In this document: piece after piece, positions 7,499 to 14,176 of the stretch
Layout of the letters: the number at the start of each line of letters is the position of its first letter
Position numbering within the stretch: position 1 is the stretch's first letter
IMG/VR virus record: IMGVR_UViG_3300047322_000123
Coordinates: 1-33,310 of that record
Source of the DNA: a virus
DNA length: 33,310 bases
Direction: 5' to 3' (one strand)
Made by a program: the position numbers and the translations under genes
Notes under the pieces: model-generated
The model's input: only the letters and a program-made list of their open reading frames with translations
What the model was told of the DNA's origin: nothing
Databases searched by the model: none

Positions 7499-9831
7499 CA
7501 GTGCCCTCCGCTGCCGTTGGGTCCAAACCCGTTCTGCAGCTTCAGCGCCGCCGCAGCCGACGCATGCTGCGCCTTCTCGGCGTTCTGTGCCCGCTGGTCT
7601 ATCGCCTTCTGCATGTCGGCGCTGGCCTTGAAGCGGGCGATCTCCATCTCCTGCGCCTTGCCCGCCATGTCGGCTTGGTGCGCCTCGCGGCTCTCCATCG
7701 CCTTCTGGTTCTGCACCGCGATCTTGGCTTGGTCGGACTGGATCGTGCCCTGCTGCTTGCTCTGCGCGATCTGGATCTGAGTGCTCAGCTCCATCTGCTT
7801 GTGATCGTCGGCCTGCTTCATCTTGGCCGCCTCCAGCGCACCGTCCTGCTGGTTCTTCGTCATCGCCGCCTGCTGCTTCATGTTCTCGATCTGCAGCGCG
7901 GTCTTGGCGTTGATCTGGGCCGGGTTGTTGTCCTGCTGCGGCTGCTGACCCTTCTGCTCCATCTGCTGGACGAGGTCATCGATAGCGCCATCGAGCGTGC
8001 GACCGGCGCGGTATGGCGCGACTGCGAACTTCAGCAGCTCACCGCAGAACGATGCGGTCTGCGGCTCCGCCGTGATCATCATCGACAATTGCTGGAGCAG
8101 CGGACCTAGCACCGAGATGAACTCGCCACGGCGTTTCTTCTCCGCGTTCTCGTCCTGCTGGATCGTGCTGTCCGTTTCGATGTCCAGCACGAATGATTTG
8201 GTACGACTGCCCTTGATGAACTGAAGCACCTGTTCGATGGTCGGCTTTTGCGCCAGCTTCTGGATCGCGTGGTTGGCACCTTCCTGCACCTGTTGAAATT
8301 GCTGCATGGCCTGCTGGGCCGCCTGCGGGTTCTGCTGACCCATCTGCTGGATTTGCGGTGACTGCATCAGCATCTGCGCCTGCTGTTGCTGCTGCTGCAT
8401 CTGCTGCTGGATCTTCTCGATCTGCTTTCGGATCAGATCCTGGGTCGGCAGCTGGGTCTGCGACATCGCGATGATGGTTTCAGGCTTGAACTTCTCGGTG
8501 ATGATCTCGGCGGTGATCTCCACCATGTCGCGGGCGACGCGCACCATCTCACGCTGTTTGTCGCGCACGCGAACAGAGCCATAGTCGGTCTTCAGCTCCT
8601 GGGCGCCCAGCGTCTCGTTGGGATCGGTCTCGCCGCGCATGATGTCGGACAGGCCGGTGATGGCGTAGATGTCATCAATGACTTGCTTGCGCAGCGCCAC
8701 CAGCGCCGTGATGGTCTGCGCGATCATGTCGATCGGCAGCCAGATGATGACTTCCTTGCTGCCGCCGAAGGCCGCCCAGTTGCTGATGGGGACGAGTACT
8801 CGTCCCGGCGTCTTGATCTTGATGGCGGCCTGGATAGCGTCGCTCAACTCGGCACCGCCAGCCGGGTAGAAGCCCTTGACCTCCAGCGCATCACTGAGCG
8901 CATGAATGCGGCCCGTCAGCGTGTTGATCTCATCGAGCTGGTCCTGGTACTGCAGCGCGTCCGGCACCGGCACCAGTGAGCCACGCTGCGTCGTGCCGTA
9001 GGCGGGCTTCGGGCAAGGGAAATAGTTTTGCAAGTCGAGGTGCGGATCGTCCTCGTCCAGGATGTCTTCGCAGCCCTTGGCGACCCAGATCACCCGCTCG
9101 CTGTTCTTGTCCCAGATCTCCCAGAACTTGGCGCGCTCGCGGTTGTCGGCGCCGCCAACGGAGCGGCTCTCCTTGTCGACGCTGTACTCGGCCTTCTGGT
9201 ATTCGTCGCCGCTGCTGTCGTGGAAACGCTTGCGGGCCTGCGTCCTGGTCAGGTAGCTCGCGCCAGCCACCCACCACACCTCGGTCCAATTGCGTGAGAT
9301 GCTGTGCAGGAAGTCGCGCCTATTCTTGAACTCCAGGCAGACCTTCTCGTGCGAGTGATAGGTGTCGGCGTCGTCGTCCTTCTCTTCGTACCGGCACCAC
9401 GGCACGCCGCGACCGTTCAGCGCCAGATCGTCGCGCACCAGGATCATGATGTCATCGATGCGGGCCAGATCGAACGCCACGATACAGCACCGCTCGATTA
9501 TCTCGGATGACTGCTGCGGCACCGGACGCCGGTCCTTGAACTTGGGGACGACGACCGGGATCGGCGGCTTGGCGTAGATGCTGGGCTTGATGACTTCCAT
9601 GTTCGCCCAAAACATTTGAAACTGTTTGTCGCGGGCGAGGCCGGTCAGCCGGTCCAGGCTGGCATACAGCTTGTCGATCTTGTCGCAGTGATCGTTCCAA
9701 TTCTTGTAGGCGTCTTCGCTCTCCTCCAGGATGTTCAGCCACGCCTTGGCTGATCCCTTGGGCTGCGCCGCTGGCGTGTACTCCAGATCGTCGTGGCGAA
9801 GATCCTCATCGTTCGGTTTGTCTTCAGCCAT
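7498..9831 (-). CDS. Portal protein
   Basis: 777 aa, forming the dodecameric DNA gate at the head vertex. The N-terminus has the characteristic helix pair and loop (FWANMEVIKPSIYAKPPIPV, about residues 74-93). The middle carries QLDEINTLTGRIHAL (299-312) and DDIYAITGLSDIMRGE (386-401), typical of large P22/podovirus-like portals. Residues 470-520 are a Gln-rich insertion (QQQMQQQQQQAQMLMQ), and 620-770 form a long Gln/Lys/Ala coiled coil, a likely C-terminal barrel reaching into the head. It lies downstream of the large terminase with two small ORFs between. The length is large compared with siphovirus portals (400-550 aa) but normal for podovirus-type ones. Confidence 0.9.
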   Translation of the reverse strand: MAEDKPNDEDLRHDDLEYTPAAQPKGSAKAWLNILEESEDAYKNWNDHCDKIDKLYASLDRLTGLARDKQFQMFWANMEVIKPSIYAKPPIPVVVPKFKDRRPVPQQSSEIIERCCIVAFDLARIDDIMILVRDDLALNGRGVPWCRYEEKDDDADTYHSHEKVCLEFKNRRDFLHSISRNWTEVWWVAGASYLTRTQARKRFHDSSGDEYQKAEYSVDKESRSVGGADNRERAKFWEIWDKNSERVIWVAKGCEDILDEDDPHLDLQNYFPCPKPAYGTTQRGSLVPVPDALQYQDQLDEINTLTGRIHALSDALEVKGFYPAGGAELSDAIQAAIKIKTPGRVLVPISNWAAFGGSKEVIIWLPIDMIAQTITALVALRKQVIDDIYAITGLSDIMRGETDPNETLGAQELKTDYGSVRVRDKQREMVRVARDMVEITAEIITEKFKPETIIAMSQTQLPTQDLIRKQIEKIQQQMQQQQQQAQMLMQSPQIQQMGQQNPQAAQQAMQQFQQVQEGANHAIQKLAQKPTIEQVLQFIKGSRTKSFVLDIETDSTIQQDENAEKKRRGEFISVLGPLLQQLSMMITAEPQTASFCGELLKFAVAPYRAGRTLDGAIDDLVQQMEQKGQQPQQDNNPAQINAKTALQIENMKQQAAMTKNQQDGALEAAKMKQADDHKQMELSTQIQIAQSKQQGTIQSDQAKIAVQNQKAMESREAHQADMAGKAQEMEIARFKASADMQKAIDQRAQNAEKAQHASAAAALKLQNGFGPNGSGGH

Positions 9832-9982
9832 GGTGCGCCACCCAATAGTCCCGGTTTACATCGCCTTCCCGGCAGAACGAGAACCATCGCTGCAAGTCGT
9901 GATCGATCATCGCATACAAAGGTATAGGCCGCCCCAACCGACACCGCGCCTTCCAGCGTCGCAGCGATGTCCGCTTCCGCAT
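9824..9982 (-). CDS. 52-aa basic protein between terminase and portal
   Basis: I place the start at the ATG at 9982, which overlaps the TGA stop of the preceding gene (TGATG). The frame ends 8 nt inside the portal gene. The peptide is basic at the N-terminus (MRKRTSLRRWKARC) and aromatic at the end (DLQRWFSFCREGDVNRDYWV). It fills an otherwise empty 150-nt gap in an operon without gaps, and the coupled start argues that it is real. No function can be given. A longer frame upstream to 10048 is ignored because it runs antisense-like through the neighbour gene without a start signal. Confidence 0.5.
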   Translation of the reverse strand: MRKRTSLRRWKARCRLGRPIPLYAMIDHDLQRWFSFCREGDVNRDYWVAHHG

Positions 9983-10236
9983 CACTTCACCACGCGAACT
10001 GTGCGCTCCTCTTTTTCCTTCGCCTCTCGTCTGGCTTCGCTGAGACAATGCTCCACCATCTCCAACGCATGCATCAACTTTCGGGCGCTCTTCTTACAAT
10101 TGTATGTGGATGAGCCATGATCACTGAATAGGATCGAGAACTTCAAATCGGCCACCTCCAGCTCAAGCTTGGCCAGATGCTCAACAACATCCATTAAATA
10201 ACTTGCCGTCGTTACGTTAACTGTCTTGTCACTCAC
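9982..10236 (-). CDS. Small helical protein following the large terminase
   Basis: 84 aa. The start overlaps the terminase stop (ATGA). It is largely alpha-helical with a heptad-like pattern (YLMDVVEHLAKLELEVADLK) and a basic, glutamate-rich end (EARREAKEKEERTVRVV). Candidates for this position include terminase or portal accessory proteins. I do not recognise the family. Confidence 0.68.
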   Translation of the reverse strand: MSDKTVNVTTASYLMDVVEHLAKLELEVADLKFSILFSDHGSSTYNCKKSARKLMHALEMVEHCLSEARREAKEKEERTVRVVK

Positions 10237-11597
10237 AGCTGCAACCCTCCACGACGTGGCTCCGGCGGTGGCGGGATTATCCAGCCCTCCTGCTTCGGCA
10301 CCACAACTTCACGGATCTTCGCGCCCTTCCAAGCCAGCGCCAGATAGCGAAAGGAGGCCGCCGGATGTGCTGTCCAGTCGTGAACGTCACTGGCTCTGAA
10401 GGCCTTCTTCTCATCATCCCATTCTCTTCTGTATTGTTCCAGCGCCGCAATGCCTGTTTCCTCGGTGCGGGTGTGAAACACGCACAGCGGCAGCAGCCTG
10501 CGCGCCGCGTTGATGCCGTCCTGGAACGAGGCGAACGTCACCAGCATCGGGTTCAGGCGGAAGCCCTGCATGGTCTCGACGCGGGTCTTGCCGGAGCCCC
10601 ACTCCTTCACCTTGGCATCGTGCGGCACATAGTCGGTGCCGTGCTTCCAGCCGTACTTGGCGCAACGCTGCTCGATCACCTCGGCGAAATGCTCGACACC
10701 GACGCCACTCGCCGCGTAGTGATCGAGCAGCACGACCTGGGCGCCCTGGGTCTGGAAGAACCAGATCGAGGTGTCGTCGGTGACGCCAATGTCCCAGGCG
10801 CAATCGACTGGCTCTGCCGGGTCAGCCTCGACCTCCAGCACGCGGCCCTCGTTGCGCACTTGCGCCATCTCCAGCGCGAAGTACGCGCCCAGGATCGCAG
10901 CGTTCCAGTCGCAGAAGTACTCCTGGCGATATTGCGCGGTGCCGACGTCGACACCGTACAGCGCCTGATACTCCCTTAAGGTTTCGGCAAGAGCTTCTGC
11001 GCTGACTGCGCCGGTATCTTCGGCGGTGAGCAACTCGGCGAACCACTCGCGTGACTGAGTGGCATGGTGAAACATTTCGAGCGCATGATTGCGTCCCCGG
11101 GGAGTAGAGATGAACGTCGCCCAGCCGTTGTTCTCTTCGACCATGGGCCGGTGGTAGGCCCACGCTGACGGGTTCGCCAGCGCCCATTCGCTGTAGACAA
11201 TTCCGGCAGTGCCTGCGCCGGTTGTGGCGTCGTATCGATCACTGCCAATGACTTGCCATGTGGATTTGTTTTTGAAACGGATGAACATGGAGTGATCGTT
11301 AACGCTGTCTCGAAACTCTTCGGGGAATGCCTCATCGATGCGTCGTCGTCCGGTGTGTGCATTGACTGCTGTCCATATTGCTTTACGGCCCTGCTCAAAT
11401 TCGGGGAGGCAATGCCAGTAATTACCAACTCGTTCCGTCGCCGCGATCATGGTGTTGTGCAGACAGACGTCGTCCTTACCGGCACGACGATGCCACACCG
11501 CCATCGCTCGCTTGCCGCCACCGCGCAGATAGCGCCACAGGTTCATCTGGTGATGCCGTGGCGTCCAGCCGTTGTGCGGCAGCATGATGTCGATCAT
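10233..11597 (-). CDS. terL: Terminase large subunit (packaging ATPase/nuclease)
   Basis: 454 aa. This is the motor that pumps DNA through the portal and cuts the concatemer. An adenine-binding Q-like start (WTPRHHQMNLWRYL, 11-24) precedes a deviant Walker A (HRRAGKDD, 36-43). A Walker B strand (GIVYSEWA, 132-139, Glu137 catalytic) and coupling motif III (FISTPRG, 162-168) follow. The C-terminal RNase H-like nuclease has an acidic residue in CAWDIGVTDDTSIW (Asp269) and another in DVHDWTAHPAASF (404-416). Upstream is a 36-aa membrane peptide whose stop overlaps this start. The short N-terminus and motif spacing fit podovirus-like terminases. The packaging type (headful or cos) cannot be told from this. 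Confidence 0.93.
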   Translation of the reverse strand: MIDIMLPHNGWTPRHHQMNLWRYLRGGGKRAMAVWHRRAGKDDVCLHNTMIAATERVGNYWHCLPEFEQGRKAIWTAVNAHTGRRRIDEAFPEEFRDSVNDHSMFIRFKNKSTWQVIGSDRYDATTGAGTAGIVYSEWALANPSAWAYHRPMVEENNGWATFISTPRGRNHALEMFHHATQSREWFAELLTAEDTGAVSAEALAETLREYQALYGVDVGTAQYRQEYFCDWNAAILGAYFALEMAQVRNEGRVLEVEADPAEPVDCAWDIGVTDDTSIWFFQTQGAQVVLLDHYAASGVGVEHFAEVIEQRCAKYGWKHGTDYVPHDAKVKEWGSGKTRVETMQGFRLNPMLVTFASFQDGINAARRLLPLCVFHTRTEETGIAALEQYRREWDDEKKAFRASDVHDWTAHPAASFRYLALAWKGAKIREVVVPKQEGWIIPPPPEPRRGGLQL

Positions 11598-11704
11598 GGC
11601 GAGCCCGCGAACGGCGCAATCAAGAAAACATAAAACACCGCGCCCACGACCGCCGCGCTAACAACGACGCCAGCAACGCCGCCTATCAACACCGCACTGT
11701 TCAC
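11594..11704 (-). CDS. Tiny single-pass membrane protein (36 aa)
   Basis: This ORF is too short for standard gene callers. A GTG at 11704 overlaps the stop of the TerS-like gene (GTGA), and its TGA overlaps the terminase start (ATGA), so it exactly fills the gap between them. The peptide (MNSAVLIGGVAGVVVSAAVV, then GAVFYVFLIAPFAGSP) is almost entirely one hydrophobic helix with small-residue motifs and no charge. The perfect double coupling is the main evidence. It could be a small membrane-active or holin-like peptide, but location upstream of terL gives no hint of function. Confidence 0.65.
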   Translation of the reverse strand: MNSAVLIGGVAGVVVSAAVVGAVFYVFLIAPFAGSP

Positions 11705-11940
11705 TTCTTGCCGCCCTCCAAAATATTTCTGATTGTAATTCTTATGTCGCCGCCGTCCTCGCCGCTGACCGGCTGCACCGGCTTGCCCCAGCCGCGTTGC
11801 AGCAGCAAATCGCTGGCGCGCAAGCGCAGCTCTTCGTTCGCGCCGCTGTCCATGATGCCAGCGATAGTCTGTATAGCGCGCACCGTGTGATTGCGCGCCA
11901 ACGAACGCGGATCGGCAATTCGTTCTTTCTTTTTCGTCAA
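11701..11940 (-). CDS. Terminase small subunit-like protein
   Basis: 79 aa. The protein has a basic N-terminus (MTKKKERIADPRSLARNH) and then a helical repeat-like section (RAIQTIAGIMDSGANEELRL, RASDLLLQRGWGKP) typical of short proteins placed immediately before the large terminase in many Rhizobiales phages, where they are usually annotated as TerS-like. It is shorter than classical TerS (140-180 aa) and I cannot see an N-terminal DNA-binding domain, so the assignment is positional plus pattern. The start overlaps the preceding stop (ATGA). Confidence 0.6.
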   Translation of the reverse strand: MTKKKERIADPRSLARNHTVRAIQTIAGIMDSGANEELRLRASDLLLQRGWGKPVQPVSGEDGGDIRITIRNILEGGKK

Positions 11941-12161
11941 TGTCTTAAGGGGTCACCCCCTCCTTGTTCCAGCCTGTCGACGCGATCGGTCAATCGCGAC
12001 ACCATGATGCTCAATTCCGAGATCTGCTCGTCGCGTTTGTTGAACTCGGCCAACAACATAGCCTCCAGTGCATCCTCGGCGGCCCGCAGCGCAATGTAGA
12101 CGTCGTTGCGCAACTCGATCAACGCGCTCTCGATCAGCGGCCTTATTTTTCCCTCGCTCAC
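11937..12161 (-). CDS. Small coiled-coil protein
   Basis: 74 aa from the GTG at 12161, chosen because a GGGGG run lies about 5 nt upstream; the longer open frame to 12383 lies over the HTH gene and has no start signal. The C-terminal half (FNKRDEQISELSIMVSRLTD, RVDRLEQ) is a strong parallel coiled coil; the front (IESALIELRNDVYIALRAAE) is also helical. The stop overlaps the TerS-like start. Function unknown; possibly an oligomeric partner of the packaging proteins. Confidence 0.62.
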   Translation of the reverse strand: MSEGKIRPLIESALIELRNDVYIALRAAEDALEAMLLAEFNKRDEQISELSIMVSRLTDRVDRLEQGGGDPLRH

Positions 12162-12229
12162 GCTATCCCCCACAGCAAAAAGCGCGCATTGCCCTGGCGG
12201 ACAATACGCGCCCTTGCCTGCGGCGACAA

Positions 12230-12463
12230 TTACTGCTGCGGCGGTCGCTCGCCGTGTTCGATCATCGAATTGAGCAGCAAGGCCTCGGCTGGCCTGACCT
12301 TGGTATCCCCGGCGATCATGCGGCGCAGCGTGCGCTCGCTGCGGCCCAGGAATTGACCCAGATAGGACTGCGTCACCTCCCACTCGATGGCGATCATCTT
12401 GAGCTGCGAGCCCCTCATGGTGCGCTTCTTCAGCCAGTCTGAACTACCGTTTTTCAAGACCAT
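12230..12463 (-). CDS. Helix-turn-helix DNA-binding protein
   Basis: 77 aa. Residues 30-60 (VTQSYLGQFLGRSERTLRRM, then IAGDTKVRPAEALLL) form an XRE/Cro-like helix-turn-helix, with the recognition helix in SERTLRRM and the typical Gly/Asp turn after it. The ATG at 12463 overlaps the stop of the tiny membrane ORF upstream. An internal start (MRGSQLKMIAIEW) 45 nt further down is possible. As the second gene of the leftward packaging operon it may regulate that operon or bind packaging DNA. Its operators might be the palindromic repeats around 12580-12660; this is a guess. Confidence 0.75.
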   Translation of the reverse strand: MVLKNGSSDWLKKRTMRGSQLKMIAIEWEVTQSYLGQFLGRSERTLRRMIAGDTKVRPAEALLLNSMIEHGERPPQQ

Positions 12464-12552
12464 CGCTGCCCCTCCATATGCGCGGTGATGAGGCTACCGA
12501 TAACGAACAGCACGAACGCCACCAGTAGAATACCTCCTGCTATTTCAAGCAC
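12454..12552 (-). CDS. Tiny membrane protein (32 aa), first gene of the packaging operon
   Basis: A GTG start at 12552 follows a perfect AGGAGG with a 5-nt spacer, the best ribosome-binding site in this operon. The peptide (MLEIAGGILLVAFVLFVIGS, then LITAHMEGQRWS) is one transmembrane helix with a short polar tail. The TGA at 12454-12456 overlaps the ATG of the HTH gene. The strong translation signal right behind the promoter at 12585-12613 argues that the peptide is made. Function unknown. Confidence 0.66.
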   Translation of the reverse strand: MLEIAGGILLVAFVLFVIGSLITAHMEGQRWS

Positions 12553-12584
12553 TAAAACCTCCTTATCATAAGTTGCGATGGCCT

Positions 12585-12613
12585 TACTTAGGCCAACACG
12601 GCACCCATGTCAA
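12585..12613 (-). promoter_or_regulatory. Leftward promoter for the packaging/head operon
   Basis: On the minus strand: -35 TTGACA (12608-12613), a 17-nt spacer TGGGTGCCGTGTTGGCC, and -10 TAAGTA (12585-12590). The expected start is near 12578, about 26 nt before the GTG at 12552. The spacer is closely related to those of three rightward promoters (13033, 13427, 24298), which share GGTGCC...TGGCC. The -10 is weak, so an activator or a phage-altered polymerase may be needed. Confidence 0.6.
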
Positions 12614-12630
12614 TCTGGCCGAGACAGCTG

Positions 12631-12660
12631 TTGACGAGGGATGCCAAGCTGACCTAATGC
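12631..12660 (+). promoter_or_regulatory. Rightward promoter of the 12687 gene
   Basis: -35 TTGACG (12631-12636), spacer containing ATGCCAAGCTGACC, and -10 TAATGC (12655-12660) with an 18-nt spacer. It belongs to the same family as the other elements but is the most diverged copy. It lies back to back with the leftward promoter, with their -35 boxes about 18 bp apart. Confidence 0.5.
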
Positions 12661-12686
12661 TATGCCATCAACAATGGAGTGCTGAC

Positions 12687-13010
12687 ATGGTCAGGATCAC
12701 CAACATTCTGCTGCTCGACCCCAGCGTAACCGAAGGCCAGATCGGGATGATCCCGTTCTGGATCGATCCCGGCGACAAGCGCCCGGCGAAGGAGCAGCTC
12801 AACGAACACTACGCCCACGGCGGCGGCTGGGATCCGCAGCCCGGCTTCACACTGAACCAGAAAAACGGGGCACTGAAATACCCCGGCGATCCGCCACTGC
12901 TGCCGCTGGCGGCGCTGCGGCTGCGCGACGAGCTGATCGCGATCTACCCCTACGGCTACGTCTGCATCGTCCAGCCCGACGGCAAGTTCGAAGCCTGCCG
13001 TATGGATTGA
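12687..13010 (+). CDS. Conserved phage protein, unknown function
   Basis: 107 aa from the ATG at 12687, with GGAG 7 nt upstream; the longer frame would start inside the promoter region. Key features are LLLDPSVTEGQIGMIPFW, KEQLNEHYAHGGGWDPQPGF and a terminal FEACRMD. I recognise the type from Rhizobiales phages (EQLN-HY--GGGW...CRMD), always small and without a known role. It is transcribed alone from its own promoter and ends at a palindrome and hairpin, so it is a monocistronic unit. It has the compact alpha/beta look of a single-domain cytoplasmic protein. Confidence 0.78.
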   Translation: MVRITNILLLDPSVTEGQIGMIPFWIDPGDKRPAKEQLNEHYAHGGGWDPQPGFTLNQKNGALKYPGDPPLLPLAALRLRDELIAIYPYGYVCIVQPDGKFEACRMD

Positions 13011-13023
13011 CTTATAAGTCAAT
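13006..13023. repeat. Perfect 18-bp AT-rich palindrome at the stop codon
   Basis: ATTGACTTATAAGTCAAT is its own reverse complement. It covers the TGA of the upstream gene and ends where the hairpin at 13022 begins. It contains a TATAA core and could be an operator for a dimeric repressor such as one of the two HTH proteins. Confidence 0.6.
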
Positions 13024-13059
13024 TAGGCCAGCTTGACATGGGTGCCAAGCTGGCCTAAT
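13022..13059 (+). terminator. 14-bp hairpin overlapping the next promoter
   Basis: Arms ATTAGGCCAGCTTG (13022-13035) and its exact complement (13046-13059) with a 10-nt loop. No U-run follows, so termination of the upstream gene is uncertain. The arms and loop contain the -35 and -10 boxes of the next promoter (13033-13061). Confidence 0.6.
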
Positions 13060-13061
13060 CC
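13033..13061 (+). promoter_or_regulatory. Sigma-70-like promoter of the 13090 gene
   Basis: TTGACA (13033-13038), spacer of exactly 17 nt (TGGGTGCCAAGCTGGCC), -10 TAATCC (13056-13061). The consensus -35 and exact spacing contrast with a poor -10. Expected transcript start is about 13068, 22 nt before the ATG. Confidence 0.6.
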
Positions 13062-13089
13062 TTGTCTATCGCAACCACAGAGGTGACCA

Positions 13090-13413
13090 ATGACCACCAA
13101 GACCACTCCCCTCGACAGCGGCTCCACTGATTTCGGCTTCACTGACCAGAAAGGCCGCGCCTGCGGCTACTCCTGGGTCATCACCCAGGTCGTCTATGAC
13201 CGTCCCACGACCTGGGGCAGCTTCGGCAAGCTCTTCGATATCGCCGCCAACGCCCCTGTCGTTCAGCTGGTCAGCAGCCCCACCCGCGACGGCAAGGGCT
13301 ACGGCCCAGCCTTCAACCGCGTCATGTGCCGCACCCTGGAGGAAGCCCGCCAGCTTGCGGTCAAGCGCGCCGACGCCTCGCGCAAGCGCGACGTCAAGAA
13401 ATTCTGCAAATAG
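13090..13413 (+). CDS. Small phage protein, unknown function
   Basis: 107 aa, ATG at 13090 preceded by GAGGTG. The N-terminal half is Thr/Ser/Gly-rich and contains ACGYSWVITQVVYD; the C-terminal half (CRTLEEARQLAVKRADASRK) is a basic helix. No recognisable domain. It is a single-gene transcription unit between two promoter-hairpin elements, resembling the arrangement of phage early host-takeover genes; that comparison is inference. Confidence 0.75.
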   Translation: MTTKTTPLDSGSTDFGFTDQKGRACGYSWVITQVVYDRPTTWGSFGKLFDIAANAPVVQLVSSPTRDGKGYGPAFNRVMCRTLEEARQLAVKRADASRKRDVKKFCK

Positions 13414-13417
13414 CCTA

Positions 13418-13451
13418 TAGGCCAGCTTGACACCCATGTCAGGCTGGCCTA
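13418..13451 (+). terminator. 15-bp hairpin with 4-nt loop, overlapping the next promoter
   Basis: TAGGCCAGC, T, TGACA, loop CCCA, TGTCA, G, GCTGGCCTA: 14 Watson-Crick pairs plus one G-U pair. It lies 5 nt after the stop of the upstream gene. The TTGACA box is part of the left arm. A U-run is absent. Confidence 0.62.
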
Positions 13452-13455
13452 AACC
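13427..13455 (+). promoter_or_regulatory. Sigma-70-like promoter of the 13491 gene
   Basis: TTGACA (13427-13432), 17-nt spacer (CCCATGTCAGGCTGGCC) and -10 TAAACC (13450-13455). Same family as the elements at 13033 and 24298, but the loop half of the spacer is inverted (CCCATGTC in place of TGGGTGCC). Confidence 0.58.
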
Positions 13456-13490
13456 ACCTCTACTGAACCCGTCCAACCAAGGTGACCAAC

Positions 13491-13787
13491 ATGACCAAGA
13501 CCAACCTGACTGCCACCATCGATGCCTACGGCGAACTGAAGGCGCAGATGGCCGAACTGGCGATCCGCGAGAAGGCGCTGAAGGAGGCGCTGGCTGACCT
13601 CGCCCCCGGCGCCTACGAGGGCGACTGGTACCGGCTGTCGATCTCGCAGGCGGACCGCGAGACGCTCGACATGGCGGCGGTGCGCGAGAAGCTTTCGCCG
13701 CAGTTCATCGCCGCGCACACCAACGTCACCCCGGTGCGCACGCTCAAGGTCGCCGCCCGTTCGGGCAAGCGGCTGGCGGCAGCGTGA
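13491..13787 (+). CDS. Conserved phage protein (coiled N-terminus), unknown function
   Basis: 98 aa. The ATG at 13491 (MTKTNLTATIDAYGELKAQM) is preceded by AAGGTG; an in-frame GTG at 13482 is part of that site. The N-terminal 40 residues form an amphipathic helix (ELKAQMAELAIREKALKEAL). The middle (LAPGAYEGDWYRLSISQADR) and DMAAVREKLSPQFIAAHT are strongly conserved in a protein type I know from Rhizobiales phages. It could be a small DNA-recombination accessory or structural protein; the function is not known to me. The stop overlaps the GTG of the next tiny ORF. Confidence 0.78.
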   Translation: MTKTNLTATIDAYGELKAQMAELAIREKALKEALADLAPGAYEGDWYRLSISQADRETLDMAAVREKLSPQFIAAHTNVTPVRTLKVAARSGKRLAAA

Positions 13788-13855
13788 GCTGGCCAGCCGC
13801 AATCGTCCTCGGGATCCTCTTCATCCTGCTGCTGGATATGCTGGATTATCGCTAA
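13784..13855 (+). CDS. Tiny membrane peptide (23 aa)
   Basis: GTG at 13784 overlapping the upstream TGA (GTGA), ending at TAA 13853-13855. The peptide (MSWPAAIVLGILFILLLDML, then DYR) is one hydrophobic helix with an acidic/aromatic end. A hairpin follows 5 nt later, suggesting that the transcript ends there. Very short, so evidence is limited to coupling and hydrophobicity. Confidence 0.48.
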   Translation: MSWPAAIVLGILFILLLDMLDYR

Positions 13856-13860
13856 TTTTG

Positions 13861-13889
13861 GGTGCGGTAGGCTGCCAGCCTACCGCACC
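13861..13889 (+). terminator. 13-bp perfect hairpin
   Basis: GGTGCGGTAGGCT pairs exactly with AGCCTACCGCACC around a 3-nt loop. Located after the tiny membrane ORF and before the 13921 gene. No U-run, so either a factor-assisted terminator or an RNA-processing/stability hairpin. Confidence 0.58.
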
Positions 13890-13920
13890 TCACCCTTCAG
13901 ATCAAATCAGGAACACCCCC

Positions 13921-14115
13921 ATGACCGCCATGACCCAGACCACGCCCACCGCCGTCGTCATCCGGCTTGCCAAGATGAACGGCACCCTGCTGCGCCAGGA
14001 GATCCCCTACGACGACGCCACCACCCAGGCCATCGCCAGCGCCGTCATCGAGATGATCAGCTTTGGCATGTCGATGGATGTCGGCGACATGATCACGGTC
14101 ACCGCCAGCCCCTAA
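13921..14115 (+). CDS. Small hypothetical protein
   Basis: 64 aa (MTAMTQTTPTAVVIRLAKMN...). A CAGGAAC lies about 8 nt upstream of the ATG; the earlier frame start at 13858 would run through the hairpin. The pattern is beta-strand, then helix (TTQAIASAVIEMISFGMSMD), then strand (VGDMITVTAS), a compact alpha/beta fold. Function unknown. It ends at a bidirectional terminator. Confidence 0.66.
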   Translation: MTAMTQTTPTAVVIRLAKMNGTLLRQEIPYDDATTQAIASAVIEMISFGMSMDVGDMITVTASP

Positions 14116-14116
14116 C

Positions 14117-14164
14117 GGGGGTTGCATTTAGGGGGTTGGGGTTAGGCCTCTAAACGCAACCCCC
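14117..14164. terminator. Bidirectional terminator between convergent genes
   Basis: GGGGGTTGCATTTAG (14117-14131) pairs with CTAAACGCAACCCCC (14150-14164), 14 of 15 positions. A second set of G- and C-runs inside and after it can form alternative stems. It separates the rightward 13921 gene from the leftward 14177 gene. Confidence 0.7.
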
Positions 14165-14176
14165 AAACCCAACCCC

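Noticed and set aside
8340-8420. CAG/CTG-type triplet run as an unstable repeat
   Set aside because: It encodes the Gln-rich insertion of the portal in frame, with mixed CTG, TTG and other triplets, and needs no other explanation.
12573-12686. N-terminal extension of the 107-aa protein to 12573
   Set aside because: It would translate both promoters and has no Shine-Dalgarno; the ATG at 12687 has GGAG at a good distance.
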